Assembly: GCF_000521865.1 (NCBI RefSeq)
Contig: NZ_JAME01000037.1
Span: forward strand, 1-40,144
Source: Roseivivax isoporae LMG 25204
GTDB lineage: Bacteria > Pseudomonadota > Alphaproteobacteria > Rhodobacterales > Rhodobacteraceae
DNA length: 40,144 nucleotides
Direction: 5' to 3'
The notes below the pieces were generated by a model. The model saw only the letters and a list, made by a program, of their open reading frames with translations. It searched no databases and was not told where the DNA came from. Positions 7,838 through 15,345 of this stretch are shown here, piece after piece. The position numbers and the translations under genes were made by a program. How positions within the stretch are numbered: position 1 is the stretch's first letter; the number at the start of each line of letters is the position of its first letter.

Positions 7838-9033
7838 GTCCCGGCGCCGCCCGAACAGACCCGCTCCACCACGGCCGTGATGTCCTCGGGCGATTGCACG
7901 AAATCGGTCTCGGGCCGGGCGAGGAGCGCCGCGCCGCGGGCCGCGACGGCCTCGGGCGTCAGCCCGGCCAGAAGGGCCGCGAGGTCGTCGGCCTCCGGCC
8001 GGGCGATCGCCCAGCCGAGCCCGTCCGCCTCCACCCGGCGGCCGGTCTCGGTGCCCGCGACGGCGATGCTCGGGCAGCCTGCCCAGCTCGCCTCGTAGAT
8101 TCGGTTCGGCAAAAGCCAGTCGGAATTGCTGCCCCGCTGCCACAGATCCTGCGCCCAGACGAGGTCGCAGCCGCCGTAGACGCGCGCGAGGTCGTCCGGG
8201 TAGGCGTAGGGCCCGTGGAAGGTCATGTTGGGCCGCGCCGCCAGCACCGCGTCGAACTCGGGCAGCGCGTGGCGGTGCACCACGCCGTGGATCTCGACCC
8301 GGATCGCCGGGCCCATGCGGTCGGCGAGCGCGGCGAGGAGCGCGAGGCTCGGGGCGCAGCGGATGGTGCCCACCCAGCCGAGCCGCAGGGGCCCCGAGGG
8401 CGCGGCGCGCCGGTGCGGCCGGGCGGGCAGCGCCGCCCCCGCGGCGAGCTTGTTCTCCCAGAGCGCCCAGGGGCCGTCATAGGCCTGCAGCGGCGCGAAA
8501 TACTCGGTGACGAAGCTCGGCGAGGAGACGACGAGCATCGCGCAGCGCGCGAGCAGGAACCGTTCCGCCCGGCGCATGGCTCGCGCCTTGGCGCCTTCGC
8601 CCACGAGCGCGCCGTTGATGTCGAGGCATTCGTAGACCAGCGGCACCCGCCCGGCCCCGGCGCTGGCGCGCGCGGCCCAGGCGATGGCCAGCATGTCGAG
8701 GTTGCGCGCCACGATCATGTCGGCCTGCCGCAGCCGGGCGCCGTGCGGCGCGACCTTGGCGACCGAGCCCGCGACCGCGGCGGCGCGCAGCGGCAGGTTG
8801 TCGTTCACGGTGTTGAAGAGATGCGTGTTCGGCCAGTCGGGACGGAAGTCCCGGTTCATGTTCTGCCGGCGCATGGTGAAGCTGTGCACCGCGTAGCCCG
8901 CCGCGCGCATGGCCCGGATCCGGCGGATCTGCGAGATCTCGGCCACGTCGAAGCCGAAGACCTCGATCCGGAGCGGCCGCGCGGGCTGCGCCGCGGGCGC
9001 CCTGCCCGGTCGCTGCCGCGCCGGCTCAGGCAT
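7834..9033 (-). CDS. exoL: ExoL-like GT-B glycosyltransferase
   Basis: A 399-residue protein with the two-domain layout of GT-B enzymes. The N-terminal half reads IRRIRAMRAAGYAVHSFTMRR, then DMIVARNLDMLAIAW and VYECLDING. The C-terminal half has GWVGTIR, FHGPYAYPDDLARVYGGCDLVW and the donor-binding IYEASWAGCPSIA. Order and spacing resemble ExoL of succinoglycan synthesis, which adds a beta-1,4 glucose, and its position next to exoA and exoM supports this. The gene overlaps the exoP stop by 8 bases and exoA by 4. The ExoL name is less certain than ExoM and ExoA. Confidence 0.72.
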   Translation of the reverse strand: MPEPARQRPGRAPAAQPARPLRIEVFGFDVAEISQIRRIRAMRAAGYAVHSFTMRRQNMNRDFRPDWPNTHLFNTVNDNLPLRAAAVAGSVAKVAPHGARLRQADMIVARNLDMLAIAWAARASAGAGRVPLVYECLDINGALVGEGAKARAMRRAERFLLARCAMLVVSSPSFVTEYFAPLQAYDGPWALWENKLAAGAALPARPHRRAAPSGPLRLGWVGTIRCAPSLALLAALADRMGPAIRVEIHGVVHRHALPEFDAVLAARPNMTFHGPYAYPDDLARVYGGCDLVWAQDLWQRGSNSDWLLPNRIYEASWAGCPSIAVAGTETGRRVEADGLGWAIARPEADDLAALLAGLTPEAVAARGAALLARPETDFVQSPEDITAVVERVCSGGAGT

Positions 9034-11329
9034 AGTACTCGTTCACCTCGGTGCGGTTGTAGCCCTCGTAGCGCCGGAGCGGCACGCGGGTGAAGAGCGC
9101 GCCGAAGAAGCGGTCGCGGCGCAGGCCGTGCTGGCGCAGCGCCGAGGCCACCTGTTCCTTCGGCGTGGCCCCCCAGCGCACGGCGAGCACCAGCGTGTCG
9201 CAGAGCGTGACGAGCAGCCGCGTCTCGGCCACGCCGTGCAGCGGCGGCAGGTCGACGATCACGTGGTCGAAATGCTCGCGCAGCACCGCGAGCGCGCGCC
9301 CGACCCGTTCCGCGTCGCGCGGACCGAAGGCCGAGGTGCCCTGGTGCGGCACGTTGCCGATCACCGCGAGGCCCGGGAATTCCTCGATCGGCACGAGGTC
9401 GGGCATCGCCGCCTCGGGGTTCTCGCAGAACCGCGGCAGCATGTTCGCCTCGGGCAGGACCCGGCGCAGCGTGCGCGTCAGGTCGCAGGTGATCGTGTCG
9501 AGGTCGACGATCGCCACGGATTCGCCCCGCGCGGCGAGGAAGTTCGCGAAGTTGAAGGCGGTCGTGGTCTTGCCCTCGTCGCGCACCGAGGAGGTGATGC
9601 CGATGACCGTGCCGCCCTGCCCGGCCGCGGCGCGCGGGCGCGCGAGGGCGAGCTGCACCTGCAGCCCGCGCATGGTCTCGGCGGTGACCGAGGTGGGCCA
9701 GGAGGCGGCGAAGCCGAAGGTGCGCAGCGCCGCCGGCAGCCGCCGCCAGCCCCGGAGCCGCTCGCCCGCGCCCGGATCGATGGCCGCGGCCCTGGCGCGG
9801 CGGCGGTCCGAGCGGAAGCTCGGCACGATCCCGAGGAAGTTGAGCCCCAGCACCGCGGGCACGTCGGCCTGCCGGCGGAAGCGGTTGTCGACCGCCTCGA
9901 TCAGGAAGATCAGCCCGAGCGCCACGACGAGCCCGCCGAAGGCCGCGAGCACCACCACGCGCTTCGATTGCGGGGCGGACTTGCTGTCGGGGGGCACCGC
10001 CCAGGCGATCACCCGGGCAGAGGTGGAATCGAAGGTCAGGAGCTGCGAGGTGCTGTTGTACTCCTCGAGCAGCCGCTCGTAGAGCTGGCGCTTGGCCTCG
10101 GCCTCGCGCTCGAGCCGGCGCAGCTGCACGGTCTTGCGCGCGTCCTCGCCATAGGCCGCCTGCAGCTCGCCCAGGAGCTCGCGGGTGGCGGTCACGCGCT
10201 GGCGCAGGGTCTCGGCGCGGGCGGCGAGCCGGTCGCGGATCTGGCCGTACTCGTCGAGGATCAGCTCGCGGGTCTGCGCCTTGCGCCGCGCGAGGCTCTG
10301 CATCACCGGCGCCTCGCTGTCCCAGGTCAGCAGGAGTTCCTTCTCCTCCTGCAGGAGCTGCGAATAGGTCGTCTCGAACTCGTCGAGCGCGGCGCTGCGC
10401 TCCTCGGGGGGCAGCTGCACCGCCTCGATGTTGCCGCTCTCGATCTGGTTGCCGAGCTGGCGCAGCTGGACCTCGAGCGCCAGCGCCTCGCCCTGCAGGC
10501 GCACCAGCTCCTCGTTCGCCGCGTTGAGCGCGATCTCGCTCGGCAGAAGCTGCCCCTCGGGGGCGAGGAGCGCGTTGTCGGTGCGGTACTCCGCGACCGC
10601 CTGCTCGGCCGCCTCGACGCCGGCGCCGAGCTCCTCCACCCGCTCGGCGAGCCAGGTCTGGGTGCGCTCGGCCGAGGCGATCTGGCGCCGGCCGGAGACC
10701 GAGAGGTACTGCTCGATCAGCGTGTTGACCGCGCGGGCCGAGAACTCGATGCCGGGCGAGGTGTAGGTGACGTCGATCACGAAGGTCTCTCCGGCGCGCT
10801 CGACCCGGAGCCCGCGGGTGAAGGCCCGGCGCACCGCCTCGGTGCGGCGCTCCTCGCGGGTCTCGGGCGCGAGCTCCTGCTCGGGCTCGTCCCCGAGCCC
10901 GAAATCGGGCAGCGCGCCGAGCATCCGCCGCGCGAAGGACGGCTCGGACGGCTGCGCGGCCTCGAAGAGGCCGAGATCGCGGGCGGCGGACTGGGTGACC
11001 TCGCGCGAGGTCAGCACGCGCAGCTCGCTGTCCACGGTCAGCGCGTCCGACATCAGCAGCCCCGGCATGGCGCCGGCATTGCTCTCGGGCGTCTGGCCCA
11101 CGCGCGGGTCGATCAGGATTGACCCGTTCGCGGTGTAGACCGGTGTCGCCGTCAGCACGTAGGCAAGCCCCACCGCGACCGCGCCCGTGACCATCACCGC
11201 GAGCAGCAGCCAGTGCCGCAGGACCTTCTCGACACTGTCGCGCAGCACCGCGCCGAGGTCGATCGCCGGCAGGACCGAATCCCGGGAGGACGGAGCGGCC
11301 GTGGCGGGGGCGCGGTCGACGTTGTTCAT
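9026..11329 (-). CDS. exoP: ExoP-like Wzz/Wzc polysaccharide co-polymerase with divergent BY-kinase domain
   Basis: A 767-residue inner-membrane protein controlling EPS chain length and export. It has a first membrane helix at about 40-60, a long periplasmic Wzz/GNVR region with coiled coils (about 180-440), and a proline-rich motif before the second helix (about 455-480). A cytosolic tyrosine-kinase-like domain follows. Its Walker A is TSSVRDEGKTT (Lys587), Walker A' is IVDLDTIT (Asp609, Asp611), Walker B is VIVDLPP (Asp693). The C-terminal tail carries Tyr754, 757, 765 and 766, the usual autophosphorylation cluster. The A loop and A' lack the canonical PGEGK and DxDxR residues, so catalysis may be altered. 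It is the first gene of the leftward operon. The ATG at 11329 lies just before the first helix; its ribosome site is weak. Confidence 0.88.
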   Translation of the reverse strand: MNNVDRAPATAAPSSRDSVLPAIDLGAVLRDSVEKVLRHWLLLAVMVTGAVAVGLAYVLTATPVYTANGSILIDPRVGQTPESNAGAMPGLLMSDALTVDSELRVLTSREVTQSAARDLGLFEAAQPSEPSFARRMLGALPDFGLGDEPEQELAPETREERRTEAVRRAFTRGLRVERAGETFVIDVTYTSPGIEFSARAVNTLIEQYLSVSGRRQIASAERTQTWLAERVEELGAGVEAAEQAVAEYRTDNALLAPEGQLLPSEIALNAANEELVRLQGEALALEVQLRQLGNQIESGNIEAVQLPPEERSAALDEFETTYSQLLQEEKELLLTWDSEAPVMQSLARRKAQTRELILDEYGQIRDRLAARAETLRQRVTATRELLGELQAAYGEDARKTVQLRRLEREAEAKRQLYERLLEEYNSTSQLLTFDSTSARVIAWAVPPDSKSAPQSKRVVVLAAFGGLVVALGLIFLIEAVDNRFRRQADVPAVLGLNFLGIVPSFRSDRRRARAAAIDPGAGERLRGWRRLPAALRTFGFAASWPTSVTAETMRGLQVQLALARPRAAAGQGGTVIGITSSVRDEGKTTTAFNFANFLAARGESVAIVDLDTITCDLTRTLRRVLPEANMLPRFCENPEAAMPDLVPIEEFPGLAVIGNVPHQGTSAFGPRDAERVGRALAVLREHFDHVIVDLPPLHGVAETRLLVTLCDTLVLAVRWGATPKEQVASALRQHGLRRDRFFGALFTRVPLRRYEGYNRTEVNEYYA

Positions 11330-11637
11330 TCGGTGCCAATCCAAATCGGGTCTTCCGGCCGTCCCGCGGTGGCCTGCCGCGGCGCGCGCGGGCGGACCCT
11401 CCGGGGGCCGCGCGGGGCCGGCCGTCAGGCAGTGCGTGCTGGAGCCATGCAACTTATTCAAGAAAAAAATCGTGACGCCGCCATGACGCGCGGAAAATGC
11501 CGCAGAGCCGGGCAGCGGGCCCGCGAAGTGCCGCAGGGCACCGCGATCGCGGGTCCGCGGATTTGCCCGCGCCTTTCCAAACCGGGCCCGGCTTGGCACA
11601 GTCGCGCGCGACACGGGCTACCGGGCGGGATCTCCTC
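11330..11637. promoter_or_regulatory. 308-bp divergent promoter region of exoP and a sulfotransferase gene
   Basis: No gene is seen. It holds an AT-rich island (about 11450-11475) with ATGCAACTT at 11453, 16 nt before GTGACG. It also has a perfect 12-bp palindrome, CCGCGATCGCGG (11541-11552), running into the element GGGTCCGCGGATTTGC (11551-11566). Nearly the same element recurs in the exoF/wzx gap. The promoters of both operons must lie here. Confidence 0.5.
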
Positions 11638-12513
11638 ATGCGCGAGTTTCAAGCGACCTTCGTCGGCATCGGCGGGCAGAAATGCGCGACGACCTGGCTC
11701 TACGGGGTGCTGCGGCAATGCCCGGACGCCGCGGTCAGCGACGAGAAGGAAGTGGACTTCTTCAGCTACTATTTCGACCGCGGCTACGAATGGTACGAGC
11801 GGCATTTCGCCGGCACCGCCGGGCGGCGCCACCGGGGCGAGATCTCGCCCTCCTACCTGATCCATCCCGCGGCGCCGGCGCGGGCGGCGGCCTACAACCC
11901 GGACCTGCACGTCTTCGTCACCCTGCGCGACCCGGTGCGGCGGGCCTTCTCGAACCACCTGCACGAGGCGCGCAAGGGCCACGTGAGCGGCGCGAACCTC
12001 GTCTTCGAGACCGCGCTCGACAACAACCCGCTCTACCTCGACCAGGGGCGCTACGCGACGCATCTCGCGCGGTGGTACGACCATTTCCCCGCGGACCGCA
12101 TCCACGTGCTGTTCCAGGAGGAGATCACCGCCGACCGCGCGGGCGCCGCGCGCGCGGTGACCGACGTGCTGGGGCTCGCGCCGCTTCAGGACTTCCTCGA
12201 CCTGCGCGCGAACGAGAGCGTGCGCTACCGCAATCCCGCGCTCGGCACGGCGCTCTGGCGGCTCGGGCGGGCGGCGCGCGACCGCGGGCTCGGGCGGCTC
12301 GTGGAGCACGCCAAGGCGGCGCCGGGCATCCGGCAGCTGCGCAGCGCCAACCGGGAGGCGATGACCGAGGTGGTGGACCCCATGGCGCCCGAGACCGAGC
12401 GCCGGCTCGAGGCGTTCTACGCCGACGAGGTCGCGGCGCTGGAACGGCTGGTGGGCCGGCCGGCGCCCTGGCCGCGCTTCGCCCCGGCAGGAGCGCCGCA
12501 GGCGGTGGGCTGA
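11638..12513 (+). CDS. Sulfotransferase domain protein, 3 of 5
   Basis: A 291-residue Sulfotransfer_1-type protein. The 5'-phosphosulfate loop is VGIGGQKCATTWLYGVL (residues 9-25); Ala17 replaces the usual Gly of GTT, a tolerated variant. EKEVDFF follows at 36-42, then GEISPSY and the 3'-phosphate motif VTLRDPVRRAFSNH (Arg97, Ser105). The ATG at 11638 follows GGGCGGGA. It is divergent from exoP and may share control with it. It ends 19 bp before the end of the convergent subtilase gene. It probably sulfates the EPS repeat unit; the acceptor is unknown. Confidence 0.85.
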   Translation: MREFQATFVGIGGQKCATTWLYGVLRQCPDAAVSDEKEVDFFSYYFDRGYEWYERHFAGTAGRRHRGEISPSYLIHPAAPARAAAYNPDLHVFVTLRDPVRRAFSNHLHEARKGHVSGANLVFETALDNNPLYLDQGRYATHLARWYDHFPADRIHVLFQEEITADRAGAARAVTDVLGLAPLQDFLDLRANESVRYRNPALGTALWRLGRAARDRGLGRLVEHAKAAPGIRQLRSANREAMTEVVDPMAPETERRLEAFYADEVAALERLVGRPAPWPRFAPAGAPQAVG

Positions 12514-12532
12514 TCCCGGCCGGGCCCCGCGG

Positions 12533-15133
12533 TCAGGCGAGGACCAGGTGATCGCCGTCCTGCTGCAGGACGGCGAGGTCGCGGGCCTCGTCCATCACCA
12601 CCTTGAGGAGGGTCTCGCGCCGCCCGCCCGTCTCGATCGCCACGAAGACCGCGCCCTCGCCCGCGCGGAACTGCATGTCCGCCGCCGGCCGCCCGTCGAG
12701 CCCGGTCAGCAGGATGCGGTCCCCCGCGCCCGCGTCGAAATCGGCGATCACGTCGAAGGCGCCCGCGTCGCGCAGGTCGAACAGGAAGACGTCCGCCCCC
12801 GCGCCGCCCGTCAGCAGGTCGCGCCCCGCGCCGCCGTCGAGCGCGTCGTCGCCCGCCTCGCCCGAGAGCTTGTCCTCGCCCGCGCCGCCCGTGAGCGTGT
12901 CGCGGCCCGCGCCGCCCCGGAGGACGTCGTCCCCGGTCCCGCCCTCGAGGGAATCGTCCCCCTCCCGGCCGAGGAGCCGGTCGTCCCCGCCCGCGCCCGC
13001 GAGGTGGTCGGCGCCCGGGTCCCCGCGCAGGACGTCCGCCCGGTCGGTCCCGGTCTGGCGCGTCATCGGCATGCCGGGCCCGGGCGGTGTAACAGGCCCC
13101 GGCGCGGGGGAGCCCGTGCCGCCCCCGCCCCCCGGCGGCACCGGGTCGCCGGGCGGCAGGCCCGCGGCGCGCAGGAGCGCGTCGCGGCCGAGCACCGCGT
13201 CGGCGAAGCGGAAGGTCTCGATGCCCTCGACCGTGGCGCGGCCGTCCGCGGTGGCGAGCGTGAGCGCCGTGCCGCCGCGGCCGAGCGTGACCTCGTCGAG
13301 CCGCGCGTCCACGACCAGCAGGTCCGCGCCCGCCCCGCCGAGGAGCGTGTCGTCGCCCGCGCCCAGGTGGATCACGTCGTCGCCCCGGCCCGCGGAGAGG
13401 AGGTTGTCGCCGTCATGGCCCAGAAGCGTGTCGTTCCCGTCGCCCGAGACCACCGCCTCGAAGGCGCGCGGCGTCGCGATGGCGAGGGCCACGCCCGCGA
13501 TCCGGCTCGGGCCCGCGCCCGACAGGTCGATGCGGCTGTCGCCGGTCACCGCCGCGGCGTTGATCGTGTCGTTCCCGCCGTCGCGGTCGGCCAGCACGTG
13601 GCGGTCGCGGTCGTCCGCGTAGAGCGTGCCGAACTCGTCGGTGTAGACGTGGAGGTCGTCGGCCTGCCCGCCCGTGTCGCCGTGCAGGACCAGCTCCGCG
13701 CCGCGCAGCACGCCGCGCGCGGGCAGCCCGCCCTCGGTGGCGGAGGGGTCGCGGTTGTGGATGTCGACCCGCCAGGTCCCCGTCCCGCTCTCGCCCATGG
13801 TGGCGACCGAGGAGAAGGCGAAGTTCCGGATCGTGCCGATATAGGCCGAGCCCGGATGCTCGTAGACGAGCTGCACCCGGGTGCCCGCGGGGCTCGTCAG
13901 GAAGATGTCGAGATTGCCGGTCATGCGCCAGGTGAAGTCGAGCGAGAGCTGCACGTGCTCGACCGCGATCGCCTGCCCGACCGCGATCTCGAGCACGAGG
14001 TGGTCGGTGCGCCCGGCCACCATGTCCTGCCCGCCCGGCACGTCCACGGCGAGCGTGTCGAGGGTGGCGGCGGTCCGCTGCGCGGTCCAGGTCTCGGCCA
14101 GGCGCACCGCGTCGTGCACGTCGAGATAGCCGAAGCCGAAGCTGTCGCTGAAATGCCCGCCGCCGCCGTTCCTGGTGTCGATGCCGGTCTCGATCCAGCC
14201 GAGGCCCGCCTCCGCCCCCTGCCCGAGGATGTCCCGGCGCGCCGAGAGCGCGAGGATCTGCTGCACGTCGCGGTATCCCAGGCCCGGGTTGGCCTCGAGC
14301 ATGAGGGCGACGGCGGCCGAGACCGCGGGCGCGGCGAAGGAGGTGCCGGTGGCCGAGGCGAAGCGGTCGTTCGGCAGCGTGGTGAAGACGTTCCGCCCCG
14401 GCGCCGAGAGGAGCACGTTGGCGCCGAGGCTCGTGTCCTCCCAGGCGTCGCCCGAGGGCGCGACCGCGCCCACCGCGATCACGTAGGGCGAGTTCTGGTA
14501 GTTGTGGTAGTTCGACGCCCCCGTGGCGCCGCCATTGCCGGCCGAGAACACGATCACCGTGCCGAGGCCGTCGCGCCCCTCGGTTGCGGTGGCGCGCAGC
14601 GTCTCGCCGGAGGCCGCCATCTCGGGGCGGGCGAAGTTGTCGTGGAAGTTCCGGGTGAAGCTCCAGCTGTTGTTGACGATGTCGAGCGCCGCCGCCGCGG
14701 CGAGGCCCGCGCGCACGTGATCGCCCACGTCGGGGTCGGAATAGTCGATGCCGAGCCCCACGAGCGTCGCGCCCGGCGCGATGCCGACCGAACCGCGGCC
14801 ATTGCCGCCCGCGGCCGCGATCACGCCCGCGACCAGCGTGCCGTGGCCGTCCGCGAGGGTCTTCGGATCGACCCTCACCTCGCCGCTGCCGAGCGCGAAG
14901 TTCCAGTCCCGCGTCGCGTCCCAGGCATGGGCCAGCTCGTCGTGGGTGTGGTCGATCTGCGCGTCGAGGACGCCGACGCTGACCCCCCGGCCGGTATAGT
15001 CCCGCCAGGCGGCCTCCACGGCGATGTCGACGGTCGAGAGGGTGGAGCTTTCAAGGAACCAGCTGCGGAAGGCATGAGGATCGGACACCAGCTGGTCGAC
15101 GCTGGTCAGGGGGGCGGCGGGACGGGCCGTCAT
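12533..15133 (-). CDS. Subtilisin-like (S8) protease with P domain and RTX repeats
   Basis: 866 residues. The S8 catalytic triad is complete: Asp57 (GVLDAQIDHTH), His97 (DGHGTLVAG) and Ser265 (GTSFAAPA), with Asn200 as oxyanion residue. A proprotein-convertase P domain follows (about 378-485). Two RTX blocks come next (about 550-600 and 695-790), separated by a Pro/Gly-rich linker, and a C-terminal region typical of type I-secreted RTX enzymes. There is no Sec signal and no inhibitory propeptide of usual size. The ATG at 15133 has GGAG 8-12 nt upstream. It is probably exported by a type I system and active once calcium folds the repeats. Within an EPS locus it may mature other RTX proteins or act in the matrix; that role is inference. 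Confidence 0.88.
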   Translation of the reverse strand: MTARPAAPLTSVDQLVSDPHAFRSWFLESSTLSTVDIAVEAAWRDYTGRGVSVGVLDAQIDHTHDELAHAWDATRDWNFALGSGEVRVDPKTLADGHGTLVAGVIAAAGGNGRGSVGIAPGATLVGLGIDYSDPDVGDHVRAGLAAAAALDIVNNSWSFTRNFHDNFARPEMAASGETLRATATEGRDGLGTVIVFSAGNGGATGASNYHNYQNSPYVIAVGAVAPSGDAWEDTSLGANVLLSAPGRNVFTTLPNDRFASATGTSFAAPAVSAAVALMLEANPGLGYRDVQQILALSARRDILGQGAEAGLGWIETGIDTRNGGGGHFSDSFGFGYLDVHDAVRLAETWTAQRTAATLDTLAVDVPGGQDMVAGRTDHLVLEIAVGQAIAVEHVQLSLDFTWRMTGNLDIFLTSPAGTRVQLVYEHPGSAYIGTIRNFAFSSVATMGESGTGTWRVDIHNRDPSATEGGLPARGVLRGAELVLHGDTGGQADDLHVYTDEFGTLYADDRDRHVLADRDGGNDTINAAAVTGDSRIDLSGAGPSRIAGVALAIATPRAFEAVVSGDGNDTLLGHDGDNLLSAGRGDDVIHLGAGDDTLLGGAGADLLVVDARLDEVTLGRGGTALTLATADGRATVEGIETFRFADAVLGRDALLRAAGLPPGDPVPPGGGGGTGSPAPGPVTPPGPGMPMTRQTGTDRADVLRGDPGADHLAGAGGDDRLLGREGDDSLEGGTGDDVLRGGAGRDTLTGGAGEDKLSGEAGDDALDGGAGRDLLTGGAGADVFLFDLRDAGAFDVIADFDAGAGDRILLTGLDGRPAADMQFRAGEGAVFVAIETGGRRETLLKVVMDEARDLAVLQQDGDHLVLA

Positions 15134-15276
15134 CGAGAACTCCGGATGCAAGCGATGTCTGCGGCAGTACGGGCGCAATCTCGCCTGCGATCGGGGCTCA
15201 AACTGGGAAATGCGGTGGCACCGGACCGCCGCAAAGACGGCCTTCCGATCCAATTGGGCGGGCCGGTCCGTGCAAG

Positions 15277-15322
15277 GATCGGGGCGACACCGGGTCAAAC
15301 CGCCCCATGGTCGCCCCCGATC
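15277..15322 (-). terminator. Long inverted repeat between SGNH esterase and subtilase genes
   Basis: GATCGGGGCGAC (15277-15288) pairs with GTCGCCCCCGATC (15310-15322) with one bulged C across a ~21-nt loop, just after the leftward esterase stop. It could be a terminator, or an operator upstream of the subtilase gene. Confidence 0.45.
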
Positions 15323-15345
15323 CCTGACGAAGTCCTGCGCGCCGC

